This document shows, in pieces, positions 9,266 through 19,965 of a DNA stretch of 64,000 bases. The notes beneath the pieces are model-generated. The model was not told where the DNA came from. It saw only the letters and a program-made list of their open reading frames with translations, and did no database searches. Each line of letters begins with the position of its first letter. Positions within the stretch are counted from its first letter, which is position 1. Location of the stretch: contig JAUCBJ010008661.1 in assembly GCA_032718475.1 (NCBI GenBank), forward strand, positions 62,001 to 126,000. Direction: 5' to 3'. The position numbers and the translations under genes are program-made. Source of the DNA: Nemertoderma westbladi (Eukaryota; Xenacoelomorpha; Nemertodermatida; Nemertodermatidae).

Positions 9266-9519
9266 GGGGGGGGGGGGGGGGGAACTGGACGCAATAAAAA
9301 TTCATCCCTCACTGGGGGAAATTCGACGCAAATAACAGCTGATTACTCTCAAATATAAAACTGTAACCTGTTCTATTGTGTTTAGTTTATTGTTTTGATT
9401 AAAATAACGTGCCACTGTAACCTGGTCCTTTCCCTAAATTGAGAAATTAACATTGAGGCGGGATATTAATTCGCCAAGGCGAGTTTTGCGTCCACCCCCC
9501 CCCCCCCCCCCCCCCCCCC
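9266..9519. mobile_element. Small element bounded by G17 and C25 runs, possible MITE
   Basis: A run of 17 G (9266-9282) followed by TGGACGCAA after a short gap is mirrored at the right by TTGCGTCCA plus 25 C (9495-9519), giving inverted ends. Inside, 9361-9400 is the reverse complement of 28412-28452 with few changes, showing a dispersed repeat. No ORF. A MITE-like element is likely but no target-site duplication was found. Confidence 0.45.
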
Positions 9520-10084
9520 TGTGCGTGACATAATTTATGAATGCCCCCTAGGCACCTTTTATGGGGAGATACTCGTATCTATACCGCCTTAAAACGACTC
9601 GACCTGGTATCTTATAAACTGCTAGATCGGTATATCACAAATAATAAATAACAAGAATATAATAAAACGTATGACAATATTTGAGTATTTCACTTACATT
9701 AAAGTACGGCCAAAATTATAGATTCATCTTGATGTTTCATTAAAAATTGGAAGAATATAACACCCGTACAGTCACCATATATTCCGAAGTCAATACAATT
9801 TTATATTTTCAAATTACATGGTTGAGACGTACTAATCTTTCTAAGTGCCTCCTTAAAACTTGGTATACCCTCTAAAACTAAGTAGTTGTACATATAAATA
9901 CATTCAAAGCCCTTGCTAGAAACTTTCTAAGCTTTCAAAGTATATGCATAAAACTTGCTATACTTAGTAGAACTACGTAGTTGCACTTAGAGATATGTTA
10001 AGTACTTACAACATACTTGGTCCACACCATTGCTAAAACTTAAAAGGCTAGCTTTGCAAATATCGCAAGTTATTTAAATAGGGA
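9520..10084. other. Non-coding stretch between the two BEL copies
   Basis: AT-rich, no ORF or RNA gene recognised. It contains short echoed words (CTACGTAGTTG- and TACTTAG-like) but no clear tandem period. The right limit is the break point of the truncated copy 2 LTR. Confidence 0.5.
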
Positions 10085-10301
10085 GATTTCGTCATCTAAG
10101 CCACACTGTATTAAGAGTATTTTGGCGTATTGCGGCATAAAATGGCTTGTTATGTCCGCTAAAGTAAACATACAGAAAAATGGCTTTTTATTTCCGCTAA
10201 AACACCTACACAGTAAGAAAAACGGCTTTTTATGTCCGCTAAAACACCTACAGAGTACAGAGCGGGGAAAATGACTAGTTATATCCGCAAAAGCCTTTAC
10301 A
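10085..10301 (-). repeat. 3' LTR of copy 2, truncated to its first 217 bp
   Basis: Starts with TGTAAA at 10301 on the minus strand, right after the purine tract. It matches 19581-19797 with 5 substitutions and no gap, then stops abruptly at 10085, so the remaining kilobase or so of LTR is lost. Carries the repeated TATGTCCGCTAAA word (+ strand). Confidence 0.85.
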
Positions 10302-10312
10302 CCGCTCCCAGA
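10302..10312 (-). promoter_or_regulatory. Polypurine-tract-like site of copy 2
   Basis: On the minus strand TCTGGGAGCGG precedes the LTR start, identical to the site in copy 1. Confidence 0.65.
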
Positions 10313-10377
10313 AAATGTGATTTAATTCTATAATATAAAAAATCACAGTTTCTAAAATATAAAAATACTCTAAACAG

Positions 10378-10720
10378 TTAGTCTTTCTTATGCGAACGGC
10401 GTTTACGCAGTTTTTTGAGGCTAGCAAGAGTCCCTTTCTCTTTGGGGCGAGCCACTTTACTAGGAGGGCTATAACTCCTGGGTGAAGGGTGCAATACAAT
10501 TGCGGTCGGTGTATCGGTCGGTCGAGGTACCCGGTTGATCGGTATCAACCTCAGTGGAACGAGGTCGAACAACCTTTAGAGCGCGTTTTAAGACAGCAGC
10601 TCTTACTGGTCCCTGACGGGTCGTTTGCACGAAAGCGGTAGGTGGACCGTGTGTAGTGAGAAATTTCCTCGGTTTGATGATTCTTTCCAACTCGCGTTCT
10701 CGGGCTCTATCGGAATCGAT
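10378..10720 (-). pseudogene. ORF B remnant of copy 2
   Basis: Minus-strand frames 10690-10469 and 10572-10378 match the C-terminal third of ORF B (from about residue 215), including the basic tail ending RRSHKKD. A deletion of about 20 bases near 10500 shifts the frame. The zinc-knuckle N-terminus is gone. The left join to ORF A sequence near 10720 marks a large internal deletion. Confidence 0.8.
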
Positions 10721-11912
10721 ATGCCTCTCCTCGAGCTGATTTTCCTCCGCTTATCGTTGGAAGCATTCGTCCAAAACTCTTGCAGAAAGTAGAGTCGTCC
10801 AAGTTCGATATCTTCTTAGAGATTCTGGATTTCCTGATCGAACTTAGATAACGCTAATTCGTTTACCGCTTGGACTTGCTGCTGCAATTTACGTTTTCCT
10901 AAACAATTGTAGGTTCCTTTTCCGATCTTTTGACGAATAGTGTCCAACGCGTTTCGTACAACTCTCTCCTCCACCTCGGTGACAGGTTGTATCGGGTTAA
11001 ACCGGGACGATGATACGGTTGAATGGCGATATTAGATGTCCGCGTCCCAATCCGGCTAGGTAAGATGGGCGAATATTTAGGGAGCCCACAACCGGAGTGC
11101 CACCGACTAATTGTTCGGATAACACTAGATCTTTGAACAGTGAGTACAGTTCGGGAGGATACGTGATACTATTAGGATCAAGAGTCTGAGGTCTCACTAG
11201 GGAGTGAGGAGGTCTGACCGAGTATTCCGGAACTCTGATCATAGGTTTATTTAAGGATCGTTTGAGTCAAGCGAGCGTAGGTGATACATCGAACAAGTTT
11301 CACTCGAAACTCCCGTAAATATAGCGAGTAAAACTGTGCTTAGAGCAACGTCTCCGCGGATGTTTATGTCTTTCCGTTTGTTGGTTGGGTCTTGGGCATT
11401 CATCGCAATAATACCAAAGACGCAGGGGATACCGTAGCGGAAACGCGGGTGATCTTTCTTCAGTTTTACAATGTTTCTCTCAAGAATTCCAAATAAATGT
11501 TGGAGTCACCGCGTTTATCCGGTTCTTTAAAGTCTTCTCTTTCGAGTCGATTTCGAATAGAATTTTCGCATTCGATTCTCAGTTTATCGTTCCGACTCAG
11601 ATGGGTATGATATTTAAATAGGACTATTTCCCTTTTGGTGTCGACATCGTCCATATCGTGTAAATCGATAGGATGACCAGTAGTTAAGAAGTCCATATGC
11701 GTATCATTACGATGCGTATAGCGAGCAGTGAATTTTCGATAGTCCAATTCACGAGTGAGTTGCTCCTGGGACATTGGCGGTTCGATATAACGACCATCGT
11801 TCTCCGTAGTAGTTGGACTAGCGTCGCCGCGTATTAAGCTATCAATAAACGCTTGCAACGGTAGAGTATATCGCTCCCTGATACCAAGATCATCTTCTAT
11901 CAACTCAATCAT
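10721..11912 (-). pseudogene. ORF A remnant of copy 2 (N-terminal part only)
   Basis: Starts at the conserved ATG at 11912 (minus) and matches ORF A residues 1-150. It skips roughly residues 150-208, continues through the Cys/His cluster, proline-rich part and start of the coiled-coil segment with several frame breaks, then stops near residue 460. The exonuclease-like region is absent. The conserved start and N-terminus confirm the copy 1 gene model. Confidence 0.8.
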
Positions 11913-13626
11913 AGCTGCTATATGAGTTTATCAATATTATAATTAGTTATAATTAGGCTAGCGGGCGTCGCTGCCTACCCCTCACGGCCCCCGGACAGTG
12001 CAAGATCCTCAGCGCTGATGTACTGTCGCCGCTGTGCCTATCGCCAACATAGTAGCTGCACAACGACAACAACAACTAGCGCGAGTCACTCCACTGTCCG
12101 TCCCAAGGGCTTAGATTTACTTCAGGTTCTTACTGCAGAGGTAGAACTACTTTCACAACTGCGACTCGCTACTGTAAACACACTTTAGTAGTAACATTCA
12201 CCTATAAACGCACAAATTCCACACAACTGTCACAAACCGCACACATTCGGGCCATTTGTCCTTTAGTCAAGTGCCTTCCAGAATGCCACGTTATTATTAT
12301 GTATCCTTGGATACTAGCAGTGTGCTATTTATTCCTTATGCTATTCAATGGGGCAAGCTTTATTGTTCTTTTAACTCACTTCTAATTCTAGCATGGTTGT
12401 TGCCATGGTGACATTATGTAAAGCTAGCAGTAGAATTAGGGTAATTCCCATGCATACAGATCTGGGATGCTATTTAATAGTAATTCTTTAATTGTCAATA
12501 TTCCTCTTTATACATGATTTTATGAATTTTATCGGCTATTGACTATATATTGGAGATTCTCGCACACTAATATACTTAATAGGGTGAATCTCCGCTCCCA
12601 TGATCTATTAATTAATGGAATTTTGGGAATGTTATAAATTGTATAAAAATGACAATTTATCAAATTCATTAAAAGAGATGAATTTAAATTTATTCCCGTA
12701 AATTTTATTATTTAATGTTGGAATAAGCACAATTTTATTCCAGAGCATGTCTGGGGACTGGGATCCTTGATTCTAGGGAATTTGTCCTTTTAAGAGTATC
12801 GGTAAGTGCTACGATATCTTAATCGACTAGAAATTTAAAGGATCTAAATTTTAACAGATTTTAATTTATATATTTTCTAGAGTTAACTTGTAAGTATTTA
12901 CTCTATTGTATTTGTTTGACAGATTTTATAAATATTAATAGTTAATATTTAAGATGGGCACCGATTTATTCCAGAACATGTCTGGGGACGTTAGCCACTG
13001 ATTCTAGAATTTTGTCTTTCAAGTATATCGGTGGGTGCCGCGATATCTTAATCGACTAGAATTGCAGATGGTCAAAGGGTACAACAGATTTATTTTGCGT
13101 TTTACGCTACTGTTAAAGGGACATCACGCTACTATATGTATTATTTAATATCCGGTAGGAGAGCAATATTGTAAGAAGCAATGTCAGTGAGAAGAGGCAA
13201 GTCGTTTCCAAGGTCTACCCAGAGCTTGGTTTAGCCGAGACACGAGGATCTGAACTTTGCATTCCTAATACTCTACTTACCAATAATACTTGAGTATAGT
13301 AGGAGCTTTATTGTACTTTAATAAGTACGGATATTTCATCTTACTGTAGTCACGTATTTATAATATGATACGGACAGTAAGGAAAGAGAAAAAGAATTAT
13401 TTCTCGCCGTCGCACTAAATATATATAATATAAGTAATTAAGTAATAAGACTAATATATATTGCACTAATCTACTAGATAATCACTAAAACAGCATTCTA
13501 CTAAATAAAATTAAAGAAAACGATTATAATAAGAGTACATAATAATACATACATAAATATAAAATAATAAAAATATATGAAATAATATATTCACACACCC
13601 ACTCCAGACGCTGTTACGTTGGGGAG
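11913..13626 (-). other. Pol-to-ORF A spacer of BEL copy 2
   Basis: Non-coding counterpart of 1903-3520. It keeps both hairpin modules (12740-12820 and 12971-13049, + coordinates), the 9-bp inverted repeat 11992-12000 / 12092-12100, and the highly conserved block 13150-13290. Relative to copy 1 there is an extra segment of about 60 bp between the modules. Confidence 0.75.
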
Positions 13627-13700
13627 TCCCTGGATGTTTGTTGGATTAGGGAGGTGGTCGTGGGAAGAGTATCTTGCCTTCCATAGTTTCCGGACAGTTC

Positions 13701-15664
13701 TCAGTCTCTTTCCAGTAAACATAAACGACCAACTGGGCGATTGAGTTGTTGTGTTTCGAACACAATTCCAGGTTTCTTAAAGTTACGTCGCATGATGACG
13801 AGTTCTACCGATCGCACCAAACCATCATCTGAGATATGAGTCTCGATGATACGACCTGTCTGCCACCGCTTACGTGGAAGATCTGATTCCACAATAAGGA
13901 CCATGTCTCCGGCGCTGACGTTTTCTTGCTGCGCAAACCACTTGGTTCAAAGTTGTAGCGTAGGCAGATAATGTTTTTCGAAATGGTCAGCGAAACGACG
14001 GGATAATAACTGCATAAGTTGCCAAGTTTGTCGGCAGTATTCGTCTCCGTCCGTGATTTCCGATCGTGGGAGCATGGCTACAGGTTTCTTCAGTAGGAAG
14101 TGCGCGGGTGTTAGCGCTTCCAGGGAGTCGTGACTCAATGAGACTGGCATAAGCGGTCTTTCGTTAAGATAGGCGGCGATTTCTTCCATTAACGTCCGCA
14201 AAAGTTCGTCGGTGAGATACGCGCGGCACGGCACTATAAAGTGAAATGCGGTCTTCACGCTTCTTATTAATCTCTCCCAACTTCCTCCCCACCAAGGGGC
14301 GTCGGCGGCGTTGAAGGTCCAGCTAGAAGCTGTTACCCTTAGCTGATCGTCCACCTGTCTTTGGTTCCAATCTTTGACGTAAGCCTTGATTTCATTGTTG
14401 GCGCCAATGAAGTTCGTTCCCTTATCAGATCTCATCGTGTTGCTAGTTCCAAAGCGAGCGATCTGTCGGCGTAGACTCAGTATAAAACTGTTGGTAGATA
14501 GATCGTTCACCATATCTAAATGGATCGCTCTACAAGTCATACAGACAAAGATGACACACCATCGCTTGACTATAGTCCTGGCACGATATACTTCAATAGG
14601 GCCAAATAAATCCACACTGGTATTAGTAAAGGGTGGTTCATAGAAGCTTACTCGTTCCCTAGGTAATTCTGCCTCTCGCTGTGTTAAAGGCCTACTGAAT
14701 GCTTTCCTACAGGGTATACAGTTCCTAAGAACTTGGTTCAGAGCTCTACGGGGTTTATGAAAATAATAGCGACTTCGAATTTCGCTAAGAACTCGTTCTC
14801 TACCAGCATGGTAAAGCTTACTGTGAACATCTACAATCATCTTGATTTGTATTTCAAGATTTCTAATGAGTATGGGAAACTTAGTGTCAAAGGATAATGG
14901 AGCATTAGTTAGTCTCCCTCCAACGCGTATTAACCCATCTATCATTGTGCTAGAGAAACGATCCCTTAAGCGCATCTGTGGATTTCTCAACCACAGGAAA
15001 TACTTATCGGAATCCTCATAGCATTGCAGGAGTCTCAGTATCTGCTTATTGGTTTCTTCATGCTCCTGGTAACTGATCATCTCCTTCAGAAATCTGTCTG
15101 ATATCTTGTATTTGGGAAGATCTTTAACAACATGGACCTGCGCAGATGTCAGTGGAGCGGTATCACTAGCGATCTTCATCCTGGAGTAGTGATGATGAAA
15201 ACATCGCTTTAAATAAGCAACGGCCTTACAAAGCCGATTCCAGGAGCTATAGTGATGTATCGCTCTCTGCAGGAGAGGTGAGAGTCCTTGCGAGACGTCT
15301 GGTGTTCCAGATTTCCAATCTCTCTCCCTGATTTCCACAACAGACTTATTTGTGGCTGGGGATTTTGGATCCAAAGCGTCGTCTCCGGAAGTGTGTAGTA
15401 CAGACAGATCTATCACGGGTTTAAATAACTTCGATTTACTCGCCCGGGTTTTAGGTTTGACTTTCTCCGCTCCCTTGGCTTGTCTAATCTCCGCCGTGGT
15501 AAGATGAGGAGGCCATTCATCTTCTTCCTTGCTTAGGAAGTCGGGTCCACCTAACCAGTCTGGAGTATCTATCAGTTCTTGTGGAGTTGCTCCCCTGGAG
15601 GCGATGTCGGCTGGATTAATCGTCCCAGGGCAATGTCTCCATTGATCTATCTTCGTGCGACTGT
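13701..15664 (-). pseudogene. pol: BEL copy 2 integrase (pol 3' part), with stops
   Basis: Open from the RNase H/integrase junction down to a TGA at 13947-13949, where copy 1 has an Arg codon, then again to a stop at 13701-13703. The HHCC region, the three catalytic acidic residues (VDLFGP, SDKGTNF, SWERLI) and the C-terminal domain are all recognisable. Near 15664 a one-base insertion separates it from the RNase H frame. Very similar to copy 1 integrase across its length. Confidence 0.88.
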
Positions 15665-17099
15665 GGAAGTATAATGGCTACTCTGTTGGTAACGAAGACG
15701 CTGAACTGACAGACTTCATTGGTTATATACTCCAACACGAGTAAAGCATCGGTCCAATAGACAGTTTTCTCCAGTGGATAGTCGATCTGTTCTGTTACAT
15801 TCCGGCCGATGGCTGTAGCGTATAGAGCCGCTTTTAACTCCGCTCGAGGAACTTTCAACTTGTTGTTTATCAAGGCCTTAGAGGTAACCAAGGCGACCTT
15901 AATTCCATCCGGAGTTTCAACCCTCAGGTAGGCTACTATACCTATTCCCATGTCGCTGGCGTCTCCAAACACATGGAGTTGATAGGAATACATAAGGAGA
16001 ACGTGACCAAAATAAGAACGGGAAATCGTAAAATTCTCGATGGATGGTAGAGAATCTTCCCATTTCATCCACTTCTTTAATAGTTCTCCCTTAAGTGGAT
16101 TGTCCCACGAGTGGTTTTCAAGCCACATTTGTTGTACTAGACTCCGAGCAATCAATATAACTGGGCTAATAAATCCCAATGGATCGAAATAAGTGCTCAG
16201 GATACTTAGACAAATCCGTTTAGTTCGAATTGGATTATCTCGCTGTTTTAGCTGGAAAAACAGGATATCTCTCTCCGTGTCCCATTTCAAACCAAGCGTC
16301 TTGGTTTCTGGAAGATCGTCCTTGATAAGGTCTAGATCTTTAACTCCTCGGTCTTCTACCGGGATCGATTCCAGAAATTCACGGGAGTTACTGGTGAATT
16401 TAGTTAATCGAAATCCACCTCTTTTCAAGCACTCTACCGTTCCCTTGGCGACATCAATGGCTTCTTCCACCGATGGGAGGGACTTTAAATTGTCGTCCAT
16501 GTATATATCCCGTTTGATGTTGTCGATAACCTCTTTGGAGAAGGCGTCCCGGTGGTCATCAGCAGTGGTGCGCACTACTGAGCAGGCGTTTGAAGGGCTC
16601 GAGATGATCCCAAAAGCTTGGATGGTCATCCAGTACTCCACCGGTTTCTGGTTGAGGTCTCCTTCAGGCCACCACAGAAATCGTAGGCTGCCCGATCCCT
16701 ATCCAGCGCCTTAACTTGTAAGAACATGCCTTCTATATCGGAGGCGAAAGCGATCGAATATTGTCGTAATCTTAAGAGTATTCCCAACAAGGATTGGAGT
16801 AAGTTGGGTCCCGGCAACAACTCGGAGTTAAGGGATTGGCCCATGTAGAGGGCGGAGCCGTCAAATACTACCCGGACTTCGTTGGGTTTACCGGGTTTGG
16901 GAACGTAATGATGTGTTAAATAGTACGTTCTCTCAGTTATAGGTGTTTCTTCCGGTACTCGCTCCGCATATCCCTTGTCAATGAATTTCTTCAGCTGGGT
17001 CTTGTACATCTCCTTAGCTGAAGCATTTGCCGTAAGGTGTCGATGTAGTTGCGCAATTCTCTTCTCCGCCAAGGGTCGGTTGTTTATAAAATTGGGTTC
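15665..17099 (-). pseudogene. pol: BEL copy 2 reverse transcriptase and RNase H, frameshifted
   Basis: The first part (17072-16640) has RT motif A (SDIEGMF). A one-base deletion near 16640 shifts the frame, which continues with the FGIISSPSNA region, the catalytic YMDD (16492-16503) and an RNase H domain (HVFGDASDMG, later PRAELKAA and WTDA). An in-frame TGA at 17100-17102 separates it from the protease part, so the polyprotein was continuous before decay. The order PR-RT-RH-INT is the normal BEL/Pao order. Confidence 0.88.
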
Positions 17100-18540
17100 T
17101 CACCGTCGGAAAGGCCGACCAATCTCATACCTACCTTGATCTTTAAGAAAACGGGTAGTCGTTTCCTGTATCTGCTTGGCTCTTTCCTCTTCTACCGATA
17201 GGGCCTTATCGTAGGAATTGGGCTCTACAGCCTCTTGAGTAAAGAATCGTACGCCGTGTTCATCGCGAGTCTTCGCATTGTAACGATCTATCACTTCATT
17301 CAGTTCGTCGTTGTAATCGACTTGTCCCGCTGGATGGATGAGGTGACACAGGTTCACTTGGTTTTGCCAAGTTTCATTTTCCGTAAGGAGGTTGATGGTA
17401 TTCTCCTCTTCGAATAGTTGATGTATATCGTCATTATCTGAGGAGTATGGTGTTCCCTCAGGTGTGTCGTCTCCCTCACTGATTTCCTCTTCCCATTCAC
17501 TCACCTGGTAGACCTGTTCTTTAGGTAGCCTTTCCATGAGAGTTCTACGGGAAGGTCCAGTAAAGTACCAACCTACTCTAGTTCTTCCCGCATAGGTTTG
17601 CAATGGTTGCGGTTGAGCAGGCCGTTTCTCTAATGTCTCAAGCGCCTCATGCGCATTTTGGCTGATGAGTATTTGTACCCCTGGGTAGTCGGTGTTGAAT
17701 CTAGGTATCTCATGCTGCTGGGTGAAATCGTCTTCATCCCAGTTATAAGGTTCCACTTGGCTGGTAACGAAGTTCTTTATCGCCACCATTTTTACTGACC
17801 TTATACTGTGTTCTCCTAGTTCATCCTGGGGGGTGGACAACGCGCCTACATAGTAGTCTGTAGCTACTGTAGATTTCCAAACCTGCATAATTCCTGAAAG
17901 GTTCAACTTAGTTCGGAACTTGGGTTGTCCAGCAAATATGTCTTCGGCTAGTTCTTTGTCGATGAATGTTCCTGTGCTGCCAGAGTCAAGGAGGGCGTTC
18001 ACTTTATAGCTCCTTTTTAACCCATGGACTCTCAACTGCACTACGGGAAATTCTCGGATTCCTACGTTGGAAGTTGGCGCTTTCCAAGATGGTTGTCGGT
18101 CAGGAATAGTTAGGGGGAGCTCACTATCGGTTTCAGTCTCATACGTAAGTGCTCGATACACTGCGGTGTTTATTAGATAACAGGATTCGTTTTCGTCGGA
18201 GAATTCATCCGTGTAGAATCCTTCCATCTCAGAACTGTGGTCAGTGTCGTTCACATCACTGAATTGGACATGTAGTTCGGACTCACTTACCTGACTCGGG
18301 CTGTTTCTTTCGAATTCGGTCTGCAATAAGATATGATGTTTCGCGCCGCACTTAGCACACCTTGCGTCGGAGTAACAGGTTCGCCGTTGGTGTCCTTGTC
18401 TGAGACAATTATAACACAACCGCTTCGCGTCTGTCTTTTAAGGATTTCTTTAAGAATTCCTCACACACACTTAAACGGTGGGGCCCGTCGCACAACGCAC
18501 ATTTTGGTTTGATGTTACTTACTTTACCTTGGGTAGTGTT
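17100..18540 (-). pseudogene. gag-pol: BEL copy 2 gag C-terminus and aspartic protease
   Basis: Minus strand. An upstream Cys motif (CALCDGPHRL) is followed by a frame break near 18420, then a CX2CX4HX4C knuckle (CYNCLRQGHQRRTC) and a second Cys/His motif (CAKCGAKHH). Next comes an acidic linker and an A17-type aspartic protease with the active-site word LLDSGS (DSGS at 17976-17987). The region ends at the in-frame TGA at 17100-17102. The bulk of Gag that should precede the knuckles is missing, because LTR-like sequence begins within a few tens of bases upstream. Confidence 0.85.
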
Positions 18541-18544
18541 GTGC

Positions 18545-19797
18545 ACACTCGTTCACTTTATTGCCTACGTTGCAATAAAGAAACTAGAATAACTGTTATT
18601 GTTCGCGCTTTTAGACCTTTAGCAGTTTAACCCGCTAATTTTAGGTGTCTTCTAGTTTATAAATCGACTTTAGCCTATAACAAGTATTCGTTGCATATAA
18701 GATATAAAGTTACATTAGCCGAAGCCAGCCTATGCGCGACCATTCACCCACAGTTAAGGGAGACTGGATTCGGAGGCTCTGACCTTATTGCGGTGTAGAC
18801 TTACTGTACTATTCGATTGATCGTTAATATATAATCTCTGACAAATATTATTTACTTTCGGGAAATATTAACAGTTCCTTTAGGACGTGGCGCTCTAAGT
18901 ATGTAAACAGAGTTATGACTTACACTAAACACAACGGGATGGCTAATGATTTTCGTATAAAGCGTATTCTTTAGGAAATGCTTTGTTATCTGTCACACTC
19001 ATGCACACTACCGCACACTGCTGCACACTGATCTGCCGACCTTCACTAAATTTGATCATATATAAGGAGAATAGCAACTGACACATGTAGGGATTATGAA
19101 ATAGCATTCAATTCACTCCAAAACCACTATAATGTAAGTCGCAGTTGCTACAGGTAACTGGTCCCTCTTACCTTCAGTATATCAAGAAGATTGGGGTTTT
19201 ATGATTATTTATCGATATTCTCCAAATATAACAACATATCCATCAACTTATCACAATTAATAACCGACAGTAAATAGCAGTAAAATAATGCGGTGAAAGG
19301 TATGTATAGTATGATATGGGCTGCGCCGTGTGTGCTGAGCCGTGATAACAGTTATACGTTCCTATAATCAAAGCCGTCGAATGTTTGGCTAAAGTCTGAA
19401 ACTAAGAATAATTCCAAAGCCGATGTTCTGGGCTCAGGAAAAGGTAAACAAAGACCGTCATGCATTGCGCGATTTCCCGTAGGCTTCTGTGCAAATAAAA
19501 TGAAAATCGCTCTGATTGGTCGAGTGAGCTGAACAAAGAGAGTTAAGAAAGCTCCACATCGACATCAAAATGAGCTGATAGATTTCGTCATCTAAGCCAC
19601 ACTGTATTAAGAGTATTTTGGCGTATTGCGGCATAAAATGGCTTGTTATGTCCGCTAAAGTACACATACAGAAAAATGGCTTTTTATGTCCGCTAAAACA
19701 CCTACACAGTAAGAAAAACGGCTTTTTATGTCCGCTAAAACACCTACAGAGTACTTTGCGGGGAAAATGACTAGTTATATCCGCAAAAGCCTTTACA
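18545..19797 (-). repeat. 5' LTR of BEL copy 2
   Basis: Begins TGTAAA at 19797 (minus) and runs about 1250 bp. Positions 19425-18545 align with 8245-9105 of copy 1. The start is fixed by identity with the 3' LTR stub. No primer-binding site is recognised, consistent with loss of the leader and Gag N-terminus. The 3' limit is approximate. Confidence 0.75.
19647..19788 (-). repeat. U3 tandem subrepeats (4 units of about 38-49 bp)
   Basis: The + strand word TATGTCCGCTAAA recurs at 19647, 19685 and 19727, with a diverged TATATCCGCAAAA at 19776. The same series is in the 3' LTR stub (from 10151). Repeats in U3 often act as enhancers; absent from the copy 1 LTR. Confidence 0.7.
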
Positions 19798-19821
19798 CTA
19801 CCGGTAGGCGGGGTATAGCTA

Positions 19822-19838
19822 TTTTTATTTTTTTTTTT
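19822..19838 (-). other. Probable LINE poly(A) tail
   Basis: On the minus strand an A-rich run follows the LINE 3' region and ends some 25 bases before the BEL LTR start at 19797. Likely the tail of the LINE at 19966-21666. Confidence 0.5.
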
Positions 19839-19965
19839 AAATATACACCCCAAGCGGGGTAAACTGGCTTTTTAATTAATCATTCAATATATAAAATAAA
19901 TAAAACTGAGGCATTATTTGGTAGTCTATAAATTACTAAAACAATCACCGGTATATATAATAGAA

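Larger units (their letters stand above)
10085..19797 (-). mobile_element. BEL/Pao LTR retrotransposon, copy 2, decayed
   Basis: Inverted relative to copy 1 and tail-to-tail with it. Minus-strand order: 5' LTR (19797-18545), gag zinc knuckles and protease, RT, RNase H, integrase, hairpin-bearing spacer, remnants of ORFs A and B, purine tract, truncated 3' LTR. The first 217 bp of the two LTRs differ at only 5 positions (97.7% identical). Gag-pol carries at least three frameshifts and several stops, the Gag N-terminus is missing, and about 2.5 kb of ORF A/B has been deleted. It cannot move by itself. Confidence 0.9.

Noticed and set aside
19458-19853. 131-codon ORF (-) with repeated CRCFSGHKKP words
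   Set aside because: It reads through the U3 subrepeats of the copy 2 LTR; the cysteine pattern comes from the DNA repeat.
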